From Bacillus yapensis (GTDB lineage: Bacteria; Bacillota; Bacilli; Bacillales; Cytobacillaceae), in NCBI RefSeq assembly GCF_005280205.1, contig NZ_SUND01000003.1, positions 1 through 64,000 on the forward strand: a stretch of 64,000 nucleotides of DNA, written 5' to 3'. The notes beneath the pieces are model-generated. The model was not told the origin of the DNA. It saw only the letters and a program-made list of their open reading frames with translations, and did no database searches. Shown here one piece after another: positions 24,902-32,645 of the stretch; within the stretch, counting starts at the first letter, position 1; the number at the start of each line of letters is the position of its first letter. The position numbers and the translations under genes were made by a program.

Positions 24902-25333
24902 CTATTTCTTATTAAAGGACCGCTTCCCAAATCGCTCAAACAGGTTTGGAAAAAGTGCATAGAAGACACTACCGACATTCATCCATCGTGGTAGATTAAT
25001 TTCTCGTCTCTTCGTTAGCATTGCGCTCACGATCTTTTCCGCCACATAATCAGGCTTAAGCATGATTCTCTGTACATTTTTCACGTACGTGCCCTTTTCA
25101 TCCGCAATTTCAAAAAAGTTCGTCGCAATTGGACCTGGATTCACAGTCGTCATAAAAATATTCGAGTCAGTTACCTCCATCCTCAAGCTATTTGTATAAC
25201 CAAGAACCGCATGCTTTGTGGCCGAATATACACTCGATTTAGGAGTAGCTATTTTCCCTGCTTGAGAAGCCACATTGACGATATGTCCACTTCGCTGAGT
25301 CTTCATTTTAGGAAGTACCACAGCGGAACACAC
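24902..25333 (-). pseudogene. 5'-truncated duplicate of the YqjQ-like short-chain dehydrogenase
   Basis: The 143 codons match residues about 124-264 of the intact dehydrogenase at 26646-27434 at nearly 90 percent identity ([20 protein letters not shown] is identical). They lack the Rossmann cofactor motif and the first half of the enzyme. Homology stops abruptly at about 25333. The putative start is a GTG with no ribosome site. The catalytic YxxxK motif is kept but the protein could not bind NAD(P). It looks like the relic of a partial duplication that also placed a methyltransferase gene between the copies. Confidence 0.85.
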
Positions 25334-25441
25334 CCTTTCCTAACTTTTTGGTCTGCAAAAAAAAAGCGATGGTGTTCATTTTTATATTAAAAGTTAAATG
25401 AATCCTTTTTCCATTTTTCACTTTTTAAATCAATGCAATAG

Positions 25442-26353
25442 TTAGTTTTTTACTGCGTGTATATAATGAATTGTTTCAAAAGCTTGCAAATCATCATCAC
25501 GATTAGAAAAATACTGATTTTGAATATCTTGTGGAGACAAGTGTTCATACATTAATAGCTGTTGTTCAGCAAGTAATTGTTCAATTTCCGGAAGCGACGT
25601 AGCAAATTTCATCGATTCTCCGGAAGCATCTGCCATCTGAACCATATTTTGTACACGATTGTAAATACCTTGTTCTGTAAATAAGCGTTCATCAGCAACA
25701 TCAAAAACAATTGAACTCCCTTTTGGCAAAACTTTAAATAGCGTACCTAATAGCTGTTGCAGCACTTCTTTTGTTAAATAATAAGTCACACCAAGCATAC
25801 TAAAAATCGTTTTCTTTTTGGGATCAAATCCTGCGGAAATTAACTTTTCGAGTGAATGCTCCTTTGTAAAATCCATTGCTACAAATTTTAGATGGTTCGG
25901 GCATTCTAGTCCAGCTTGCTGCAAACGTTGTAATTTAAACCGTTGTGTCGATGGATGGTCAACTTCAAATACTTTTGTAGTGGAAAGCGCATGGCGCCAA
26001 GCAAATGTATCTAGACCTGCGCCTAAAATTACGTATTGTTCAGCTCCAAGCTTTATTTCATTTTCTACGACATTTTCAGCGAATGCAGCTCTAGCTAGTG
26101 GGGTCGGTGACAACTGGATTTGTGTTACCCATTTTAAAATCGCATCATTATTGCCTTTCAGCTTTTCAGCTGTTTTGGGACTAAAAAAAGAAATTCCTTT
26201 CACCATATTTGATGAAATAGCATTGTATTCTTCATTAGATAAAAATACTTGTGCCAGCGTATCGTTGAAGATAATAGGGCTGTCTTCTTTTACGTGATAT
26301 GCTCTACTAAAAGCTGAAACAAGGGATGTTAAACTAGATTCATTATTTTTCAT
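25442..26353 (-). CDS. Class I SAM-dependent methyltransferase (leucine carboxyl methyltransferase family)
   Basis: This 303-aa methyltransferase is of the LCMT/TIGR00027 group. The SAM-binding motif I is EQYVILGAGLDTFAWRH (about 102-118), followed by the acidic loop VFEVDHPSTQRFKLQRL and motif MLGVTYYLT. Known relatives O-methylate carboxylates or polyketide-type products; the target here is unknown. GGAGTG precedes ATG 26353. It has its own strong promoter and an intrinsic terminator in its 5' leader, so expression is probably attenuated. It is embedded between the two copies of the short-chain dehydrogenase, which suggests arrival by insertion and not ancestral synteny. Confidence 0.88.
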   Translation of the reverse strand: MKNNESSLTSLVSAFSRAYHVKEDSPIIFNDTLAQVFLSNEEYNAISSNMVKGISFFSPKTAEKLKGNNDAILKWVTQIQLSPTPLARAAFAENVVENEIKLGAEQYVILGAGLDTFAWRHALSTTKVFEVDHPSTQRFKLQRLQQAGLECPNHLKFVAMDFTKEHSLEKLISAGFDPKKKTIFSMLGVTYYLTKEVLQQLLGTLFKVLPKGSSIVFDVADERLFTEQGIYNRVQNMVQMADASGESMKFATSLPEIEQLLAEQQLLMYEHLSPQDIQNQYFSNRDDDLQAFETIHYIHAVKN

Positions 26354-26368
26354 CTAAAACACTCCAAT

Positions 26369-26398
26369 AAAAAAAGATTCCCCTGGCCAGGAGAATCT
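26369..26398 (-). terminator. Intrinsic terminator in the methyltransferase leader (attenuator candidate)
   Basis: On the minus strand AGATTCTCC pairs with GGGGAATCT around TGGCCA and is followed by T7. It lies between the promoter (about 24 nt after the predicted start of transcription) and the ribosome site. It could attenuate the gene or stop read-through from yqjQ, which lacks its own terminator. Confidence 0.7.
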
Positions 26399-26427
26399 CA
26401 TTTTATCATCGTAAATTTTTTTTGTAA

Positions 26428-26456
26428 ATAATATCACACAAAAATATTTTTGTCAA
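26428..26456 (-). promoter_or_regulatory. Strong sigma-A promoter of the methyltransferase
   Basis: On the minus strand a perfect -35 TTGACA (26451-26456), 17-bp spacer and -10 TATTAT (26428-26433). Transcription should start near 26421. Confidence 0.75.
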
Positions 26457-26645
26457 ATATTTTAACTGTAAAAACATCTCTTTTTTATGATTTTTTAAAA
26501 AAAATGTACCAAAACACTGTTTGGAAATCTTTTGTAAAACACCCGATACTCTTCTATACAATGGCCCACTTGTTGAATAAACGCAACTTCAAAAAATATG
26601 TATAAATATAAGTACTTCTACTAGAAAGGTGATTTAAATAATTCC

Positions 26646-27434
26646 TCACTTTTTATTAAAAGCCCGCTTTCCGAGTCGCTCAAACAGGTTTGGAAAAAGT
26701 GCATAGAAGACACTACCAGCATTCATCCATCGTGGCAGATTAATTTCTCGCCTTTTCGTTAGCATCGCACCCACGATCTTTTCTGCCACATAATCAGGCT
26801 TGAGCATGATTCGCTGTACACTTTTTACATACGTGCCCTTTTCATCCGCAACGTCAAAAAAGTTAGTCGCAATCGGACCTGGATTCACAGCTGTTACAAA
26901 AATATTCGAGTCAGCTACCTCCATCCTCAAGCTATTTGTATAACCAAGAACCGCATGTTTTGTGGCCGAATATACACTCGATTTAGGAGTAGCAATTTTC
27001 CCTGCTTGAGAAGCCACATTGATGATATGTCCATTTTCCTGTGCTTTCATTTTAGGAAGCACGACAGAGGTACAAGTCATCAAACCGACCACATTCACAT
27101 CAAACATTCCTTTAATCTCTTCAATTGTTGCCTCATGGGCTGCGCGAAAGACACCATAGCCAGCGTTATTAACGAGTACATCAATACGACCAGCTTCATC
27201 AAGTGCTTCCTTAAACACACGAAGAATTTCATCTGTATTCGAAACATCCAATCGATACACATGAACCTCTCCAGAAAATTTCTGTTCTAACTCTTCTTTT
27301 AACGCCTCAAGCTTATCTAGACTTCGGGCAAAAAGGTAAAGATTCGCCCCTCTTTTCGCACAAAGTCGTGCTACTTCCGCTCCAATTCCCCCTGAAGCCC
27401 CCGTAATAAAAATATTCTTTCCTTGCAAATTCAT
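26646..27434 (-). CDS. yqjQ: Short-chain dehydrogenase (YqjQ-like)
   Basis: This 262-aa oxidoreductase of the classical SDR family has the cofactor motif ITGASGGIGAEVARL (TGxxxGIG, about residues 11-25), the NNAGYG motif (about 89-94), catalytic Ser in INVASQAG and YxxxK in SVYSATKHA (about 150-158). PGPIATNF follows. ATG 27434 is preferred to GTG 27440 because AGGTG lies 5 nt upstream. It lies 9 bp after the yqjP-like hydrolase, so they form an operon as in B. subtilis. The substrate is unknown. It lacks a good terminator of its own. Confidence 0.9.
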   Translation of the reverse strand: MNLQGKNIFITGASGGIGAEVARLCAKRGANLYLFARSLDKLEALKEELEQKFSGEVHVYRLDVSNTDEILRVFKEALDEAGRIDVLVNNAGYGVFRAAHEATIEEIKGMFDVNVVGLMTCTSVVLPKMKAQENGHIINVASQAGKIATPKSSVYSATKHAVLGYTNSLRMEVADSNIFVTAVNPGPIATNFFDVADEKGTYVKSVQRIMLKPDYVAEKIVGAMLTKRREINLPRWMNAGSVFYALFPNLFERLGKRAFNKK

Positions 27435-27443
27435 GTTCACACC

Positions 27444-28409
27444 TCAGCTTGCAGTATAACGAAATACGCCATTCTCATCGTACTTCTTAATTTCCCCTAA
27501 ATCGATTAAATAGTCAAATTGTCCAACTGTCTCTGACATTGTAAGAGACAACTGACGCTCGTATACCTTTGGAAAAAGCTTCTGACATGTTTCAAAAATC
27601 GTCAATGCATCCTCTTCTAAGAAATGCTTGACCTTTTGTGCTCTTTCATACTGACTAGCTAATCTTTTATGAATCAATTCATTTTTATTATATATTTCTT
27701 CTCCATGCCCTGAAAAGACCAGTTGCATCGGAATGTCTAGTAGTTTTTTCAAAGATGCATTGTATTGAAGCAACGATTTTGGTCGATCTCGTTCACCTGG
27801 GAGCGGAGGCTCCATAATGGGATTCGGCGAAACATGGGCGATTAAATGATCTCCTGCAATATAGTAGCCATCCTTTTCCCGATATAAACCGATATGGCTT
27901 TGGGCATGACCTGGCGTCTCAATCACTTTCCAGTCTGATAATCCTAGTGGAGAATCACCTTCCACTAATTGGCCAGTCAAAGTTCGACTACAAGAATACT
28001 TCAAATCCTTCTTGAGAGCTCCCGCTGCAGGTGACAGGTAGAACTCTGGAATACCAAATTCACGAAAAGCCTTTATAAAATACTGCATATTCTCTGTTAA
28101 AAAAGATTCTGTCGGGTTAAGCCATCGATTATTTAAAGGATGCCCATATACCGGTAAGGAAGCCGGAAAATAATCTAGTAAACCTGCATGGTCCGGATGA
28201 TGATGAGTTAAAATCACTTGTTCAATATCTGAAGGCTTCAAGCCAAGTTCATTTAATTGAGTGGATAAAGACTCCCACGCCTCATCTGTTTTCGGTCCCA
28301 CATCAACTAAGGTTAGGCACTCCCCTTTAACAACGTATACATTCACATCTCCAACTGCAAAAGGAGTTGGAAGGATGATTTTTGCAATTCCGTTCTTCCA
28401 TTCGGTCAT
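27444..28409 (-). CDS. yqjP: Metallo-beta-lactamase fold hydrolase (YqjP-like)
   Basis: This 321-aa hydrolase has the MBL metal motif HHHPDHAG (about residues 67-74), the third metal His in ETPGHAQSHIG (about 168-178), the bridging Asp in YYIAGDHLIAH and a C-terminal His in LVFSGHGEEI. The C-terminal 80 residues form an extra helical domain seen in YqjP-type and lactamase-like hydrolases. GGAGATTTAAA precedes ATG 28409. It is the first gene of yqjP-yqjQ. The substrate is unknown; a thioester or cyclic ester is possible by family. Confidence 0.88.
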   Translation of the reverse strand: MTEWKNGIAKIILPTPFAVGDVNVYVVKGECLTLVDVGPKTDEAWESLSTQLNELGLKPSDIEQVILTHHHPDHAGLLDYFPASLPVYGHPLNNRWLNPTESFLTENMQYFIKAFREFGIPEFYLSPAAGALKKDLKYSCSRTLTGQLVEGDSPLGLSDWKVIETPGHAQSHIGLYREKDGYYIAGDHLIAHVSPNPIMEPPLPGERDRPKSLLQYNASLKKLLDIPMQLVFSGHGEEIYNKNELIHKRLASQYERAQKVKHFLEEDALTIFETCQKLFPKVYERQLSLTMSETVGQFDYLIDLGEIKKYDENGVFRYTAS

Positions 28410-28761
28410 TTTAAATCTCCTTCAACATTATTTTTCTATAAATATTTATATACGTTCACGTGTCAATCATTCTTATATATGGATTAGTTTACTCTTATTC
28501 CATTCAATTGTCATTATTTTCACATAACTTAATGTTTGAAAATTTAAATAAATAATCTTGTTGTACTTGACAGACAAGCTGTTCCTCTTGCATAATCACT
28601 ATTAATATTTCATAAAGGTTCTTTTCTCGAACTTTGTTGCTTTTGGAGCAAAAATATAAGTAATCAAGTAATGTTTTTTTACTAAATTGCTTAATATTAG
28701 TGAGAAAAGAGCTACAAACAGCGTAATAAGTACAAAATACGTATTACTACGTTAAAATCAG
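28410..28761. other. Intergenic stretch upstream of the proC repeat and T-box
   Basis: No confident gene. On the minus strand one frame is open for about 80 codons, ending TGA at 28504, and reads like protein (KVREKNLYEILIVIMQEEQL), but its only ATG (28593) is near the end and no ribosome site is present. It may be a decayed gene. The promoter of yqjP should lie at about 28430-28500. Confidence 0.35.
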
Positions 28762-28845
28762 CTGATAGCCAGCGGCTGATAGCCAGCGGCTGATAGCCAG
28801 CGGCTGATAGCCAGCGGCTGATAGCCAGCGGCTGATAGCCAGTGG
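28762..28845. repeat. Six tandem copies of a 14-bp repeat
   Basis: The unit CTGATAGCCAGCGG is repeated head to tail six times (starts 28762, 28776, 28790, 28804, 28818, 28832). The first five are identical and the last has one C-to-T change. The unit length is not a multiple of three and no gene crosses it. The following CCACTGGCTAT-complementary GTGGCCGCTGGCC can fold back on the last units. It lies just before the proC T-box leader. Confidence 0.95.
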
Positions 28846-28919
28846 CCGCTGGCCTTTAGGCTTCAGGATTTTAACAACAGGTTTTTTTCGATAGAAAATA
28901 AACAATGATTACGAAAACA

Positions 28920-29170
28920 ACCTTCATAAAAAGCGATGACTAGGACTAGTAAATGGGAAATGATGAAAGAGAGTGAGGCTCAACGGCTGAAAGGCTTCAC
29001 CATCCACTTGACCATTGAACCTACCTTACGAGCTGTTAGCGAAATCTAACCGCAGGCCTGCGTTAACGGATATTGAGATCACCTATTTCTGTTTTAATAG
29101 GTGAAAAAAGGTGGTACCACGGAAGCAAGACCTTTCGTCCTTTACAGGATGAAGGGTCTTTTTATTTTAA
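28920..29170 (+). ncRNA. T-box leader (proline-type) of proC
   Basis: This is a tRNA-sensing riboswitch. Stem I contains AGCGATGAC, GGACTAGTA and AAAGAGAG. The specifier region reads GAACCTACC at 29017-29025, with CCT (29020-29022), a proline codon. The T-box sequence AAGGTGGTACCACGG is at 29108-29122. An intrinsic terminator (GACCTTTCGTCC...GGATGAAGGGTC then T5, 29128-29167) follows. Uncharged tRNA-Pro should stabilise the antiterminator and turn on proC. A proline T-box on proI and proBA is known in B. subtilis. Confidence 0.93.
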
Positions 29171-29189
29171 AAGGGAGGGTGACGTGACG

Positions 29190-30038
29190 ATGAATAAGAT
29201 AGCGGTTATCGGAGCAGGTTCAATGGCAGAAGCGTTGATTTCTGGCATAATTGAAAAGCAATTAATAAAAGGTGAGCAAATTTGGGTTACCAATCGGAGC
29301 AATCAAGAAAAACTGAATAGCTTACAGAATCAATACAGAGTCCAAACTAGCTATGATTTGGAACAAATCCTTACAGGTGCTACGATCGTTATTTTAGCAA
29401 TGAAGCCAAAGGACGTCGCCTCAGCTGTGGAACAAATTAGACCATATTTATCAGCTGATATTTTGGTTGTTTCATTGTTAGCCGGTGTATCGATGAATAG
29501 CATTGAAATGCTAGCAGGTATGTCTATTCCGATTATTAGGGCGATGCCAAATACTTCTGCCGCCATTGGCCAATCAGCTACTGCCCTCGCAGCGAACTCC
29601 ATCGTATCGGATGAACAATTAGCATTAATCAAGACGATGTTTGATACAGTCGGTTTAACCGTAAATGTGAAAGAAGAACAGTTAGATGCCGTTACTGGGT
29701 TATCTGGAAGCGGACCAGCCTATATTTATTACCTAATCGAAGCAATGGAAAAAAGTGCTACTGAAATTGGCCTCGAAGGTGAGTTGGCACAAAAGCTTAT
29801 TGTTCAAACGCTCATTGGTGCAGCTGGAATGGTTGCGAAATCAACCAAGCCACCAAAGCAACTAAGAAAAGAAGTAACGAGTCCAGGAGGAACAACTGAA
29901 GCTGGTTTAAAGGTGTTAAAAGAGAAGCAAGTGCAAGAAGCATTTATTCAATGTATCAAAGAAGCCACAGCCCAATCTGAACGAATGGGTGGCGCATTAG
30001 CGAAAGAACTAGAAGAAGGAAATCCGGAATTGGAGTAA
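29190..30038 (+). CDS. proI: Pyrroline-5-carboxylate reductase
   Basis: This 282-aa enzyme performs the last step of proline synthesis, NAD(P)H-dependent reduction of P5C. The N-terminal Rossmann motif is IAVIGAGSMAEALISGI (about residues 3-19). AMPNTSAAIGQSATAL (about 117-132) and the C-terminal signature TGLSGSGPAYIYYLIEAM (about 168-185) with SPGGTTEAGL (about 230-239) are all present. ATG 29190 fits the family start; the GTG at 29184 is an alternative with better spacing to GGGAGGG. The frame upstream to 29073 is only the T-box leader. The proline T-box marks it as the biosynthetic, amino-acid-regulated copy. Confidence 0.95.
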   Translation: MNKIAVIGAGSMAEALISGIIEKQLIKGEQIWVTNRSNQEKLNSLQNQYRVQTSYDLEQILTGATIVILAMKPKDVASAVEQIRPYLSADILVVSLLAGVSMNSIEMLAGMSIPIIRAMPNTSAAIGQSATALAANSIVSDEQLALIKTMFDTVGLTVNVKEEQLDAVTGLSGSGPAYIYYLIEAMEKSATEIGLEGELAQKLIVQTLIGAAGMVAKSTKPPKQLRKEVTSPGGTTEAGLKVLKEKQVQEAFIQCIKEATAQSERMGGALAKELEEGNPELE

Positions 30039-30115
30039 GCAGATATTTTTAGAATTCTTCCTTTGACTGATATAATTTTAGAGGAATTAGATTCAGTCAG
30101 AAGGAGGATTCACAA

Positions 30116-31132
30116 ATGGAGACAAAGCTTTTTTCTAGCTATACCATTAAAGATTTGACCTTGAAAAATCGGATTGTTATGGCACCTATGTGTATGTATT
30201 CAAGCGAAAATGAGGATGGGAAGGTAGAGGATTTCCACATTACTCATTATGTTAGTCGAGCAATTGGCCAGGTTGGTTTGATCATACAAGAAGCAACCGC
30301 TGTGACACCCCAAGGAAGGATCTCTTCAAAGGATCTCGGAATTTGGAGTGATGACCATATTGAGGGGCTGTCGCGATTAACGAGCCTCATTAAGAGCTAT
30401 GGAACAAAAACAGGAATTCAGCTAGCACACGCTGGTCGAAAAGCAGTGTTAGATGGTGAAATCATCGCACCTTCGGCGATTCCATTTAACGAAGAAATGA
30501 AAACACCAAAGGAAATGACAATTGCGGACATTCGTGAAACGATAGAAGCTTTTAAGGAAGCAGCTGTAAGAGTTAAGAAGTCTGGTTATGATGTCATTGA
30601 AATTCATGCAGCACATGGATACTTAATTAATGAATTTTTATCTCCACTTTCTAATAAACGAGATGATGAGTATGGTGGGACTCCAGAAAACCGCTATCGT
30701 TTTTTACGAGAAGTCATAGATGCAGTGAAAGAAGTTTGGGACGGACCTTTATTTGTCAGAGTATCTGCTTCTGATTATCAGGCAGAAGGATTGCAACCTG
30801 AAGACTATGTAGTATTCTCTCGTTGGATGAAGGAGCAGGGCGTTGACCTAATCGATGTAAGTTCAGGTGCAGTCGTTCCTGCCCGAATTCATGCATATCC
30901 TGGCTACCAGGTTCCTTTTGCAGAGGCAATCAAGCATGGTGCAGATATTGCAACAGGAGCAGTCGGCCTTATCACAACAGGAAAACAAGCTGAAGAAATC
31001 TTGCAAAATGATCGTTCTGATCTGATTTTTATTGCTCGTGAGTTATTGCGTGATCCTTATTTCCCGAAAACCGCGGCTAAAGACTTGGGAATTTCGATTG
31101 AACCTCCAAAGCAATATGATCGTGGATGGTAA
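30116..31132 (+). CDS. namA: NADPH dehydrogenase NamA (old yellow enzyme, YqjM)
   Basis: This 338-aa FMN enzyme of the old yellow enzyme family reduces activated C=C bonds, such as those of electrophilic enals and N-ethylmaleimide. It matches B. subtilis YqjM along its length: [12 protein letters not shown] (about 20-31, with the Cys that tunes FMN), QLAHAGRKA (His pair, about 102-110), [19 protein letters not shown] (about 162-180, catalytic His-x-x-His and Tyr) and the C-terminal QYDRGW, whose Arg finger enters the neighbouring active site. AGGAGG precedes ATG 30116. It lies between proI and rnz as in B. subtilis. Confidence 0.96.
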   Translation: METKLFSSYTIKDLTLKNRIVMAPMCMYSSENEDGKVEDFHITHYVSRAIGQVGLIIQEATAVTPQGRISSKDLGIWSDDHIEGLSRLTSLIKSYGTKTGIQLAHAGRKAVLDGEIIAPSAIPFNEEMKTPKEMTIADIRETIEAFKEAAVRVKKSGYDVIEIHAAHGYLINEFLSPLSNKRDDEYGGTPENRYRFLREVIDAVKEVWDGPLFVRVSASDYQAEGLQPEDYVVFSRWMKEQGVDLIDVSSGAVVPARIHAYPGYQVPFAEAIKHGADIATGAVGLITTGKQAEEILQNDRSDLIFIARELLRDPYFPKTAAKDLGISIEPPKQYDRGW

Positions 31133-31187
31133 TTAGTTTAGCGAAAGTTGAAAGGATTTGTACGTCAAGATTACTTAAATTAAGCTA

Positions 31188-31413
31188 GAGTTGGCGGGCA
31201 AATTCGATTTGCCGGTCACGTTCTGCGAAATCCTGCTTGAGCTGGCGTACAATCTCGATTTGTCGGTCACGTTTTCCGAAATTCGGCTTGAGCTGGCGCG
31301 TAAATTCGATTTGTCGGTCACGTTCTGCGAAATCCTGCTAGAGGTGGCGTACAATCTTGATTTGTCGGTCAGGATCTCCGAAATTCAGCTCGTGCTGGCG
31401 TACAAATATGAAC
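31188..31413. repeat. 51-bp minisatellite between namA and rnz
   Basis: Four tandem units of 51 bp (31188, 31239, 31290, 31341) and a partial fifth from 31392. Units 1 and 3 resemble each other more than they resemble 2 and 4, so a 102-bp double unit seems to have been duplicated. Each unit reads roughly GAGCTGGCGTACAATCTCGA and on. The 51-bp period keeps one frame open across all copies, but that frame has only a TTG start without a ribosome site, so I treat it as non-coding. Confidence 0.9.
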
Positions 31414-31419
31414 AATATC

Positions 31420-31470
31420 AAAAAAGCTACCCTCCAAAGGTCCATCGACCATCACTAGGGTAGCTTTTTT
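31420..31470. terminator. Bidirectional terminator between the minisatellite and rnz
   Basis: AAAAAAGCTACCCT pairs with AGGGTAGCTTTTTT around a 23-base loop. It can stop namA transcription and that of convergent rnz. Confidence 0.85.
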
Positions 31471-31473
31471 CCA

Positions 31474-32406
31474 TTACTCCTCTTTATCCAACGGAATAAC
31501 GATTTCTTTAAAATCCTCTGCAATATCAGTCATTGGAAAAATTTCTTTTGCTTCCCCTACTAGCGTTCTCCAAGCATCTCGGTCATACCTTGAGCTAATA
31601 TGGGTTAAACAAAGCATCTTTGCTTTAGCATCCTTCGCAACCGTGGCAGCTTGAGTCGTCGTCGAATGATAATACTCACGGGCTAGGCCTTCTTCTCCTG
31701 CCGCAAACGTCGCCTCATGAATCAGTAAATCAGCGTCCAAAGCTAATTCCTTTGAAGCCTCACAAAAACGTGTATCACCTAAGATAGTCACAACTCTGCC
31801 TTTGATATCTGGACCTGTAAACTGACTTCCCGTAATGACCGAACCATCCTCTAAGGTAACATCCTCACCATTTTTGATTTTCTTATAAAGAGGTCCAGGA
31901 GGAATTCCCGCTTCCTTCAATTTATCTACTAATAAAACACCAGGACGATCCTTTTCAACAATTCGATAGCCATAAGAAGCAATACCGTGCTCTAGCAGGC
32001 GGGCCTCTACCCTAAATTGTTCATCCTCAAAGACGATTCCCTCACTCACTTCAACAAAATGAATACGATATTTCAAGTAAGTTTGACTAACAGATAGATT
32101 CGTCTCTACAAAGGTTTGAATTCCTTTTGGGCCATAAATTGTTACGTCCGACTCTCCACCTTGAAAGGAACGGCTTGATAAAAAGCCTGGTAGTCCGTAA
32201 ATATGGTCGCCATGTAAATGAGTAATAAAAATCTTTTCTACTCTTCTAGGTTTTAAAGATGTATGTAAAATTTGATGTTGGGTCGCTTCACCACAGTCAA
32301 ATAGCCAAACAGAACCTCGTTCTTCCAGCAATTTTAAGGCAATGGACGTGACATTCCGAAGTTTCGCTGGAATCCCTGCTCCCGTCCCAAGAAAAAAAAC
32401 TTCCAC
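31474..32406 (-). CDS. rnz: Ribonuclease Z
   Basis: This 310-aa tRNA 3'-processing endonuclease is of the metallo-beta-lactamase superfamily and cleaves after the discriminator base of CCA-less tRNA precursors. The metal motif [13 protein letters not shown] (about residues 62-74) matches HxHxDH, and further ligands appear in ILGDTRFCE (Asp) and LTHISSRY (His). The flexible exosite arm lies at about 145-190 ([15 protein letters not shown]). The start is GTG 32406 with AAAGGGG 8 nt upstream. Length and locus match B. subtilis Rnz (307 aa). Divergent from zwf. Confidence 0.95.
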   Translation of the reverse strand: MEVFFLGTGAGIPAKLRNVTSIALKLLEERGSVWLFDCGEATQHQILHTSLKPRRVEKIFITHLHGDHIYGLPGFLSSRSFQGGESDVTIYGPKGIQTFVETNLSVSQTYLKYRIHFVEVSEGIVFEDEQFRVEARLLEHGIASYGYRIVEKDRPGVLLVDKLKEAGIPPGPLYKKIKNGEDVTLEDGSVITGSQFTGPDIKGRVVTILGDTRFCEASKELALDADLLIHEATFAAGEEGLAREYYHSTTTQAATVAKDAKAKMLCLTHISSRYDRDAWRTLVGEAKEIFPMTDIAEDFKEIVIPLDKEE

Positions 32407-32645
32407 TTCAAATCCCCTTTCCTTTTAAACATATTACCAATACTATACCATAAAGAGATTTGCAAATATGGACATAAATGGATAGAACATACTTGATAGA
32501 CAAAAAATAATTGCGTGCTCGCAACAAATTATTTGCGCATTAGTAGTAAAACCGATAAAATTCATATCTGGGTAACTTTTTTTCAGCGTCAATATTCATT
32601 TATACGAACTCTGAGAATACATAATGCGAAAAGAGGTCTAGAATC

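Noticed and set aside
28762-28845. Possible CRISPR array
   Set aside because: Units are directly adjacent with no spacers and only 14 bp long, so this is a tandem repeat.
29073-29189. Earlier start of the proC frame
   Set aside because: This segment is the T-box antiterminator and terminator region, not coding. The family start and ribosome site place the start at about 29190.
31191-31463. 90-codon repeat protein (17-residue repeats)
   Set aside because: Only a TTG start without a ribosome site, and the frame runs into the terminator. The 51-bp period alone explains the open frame.
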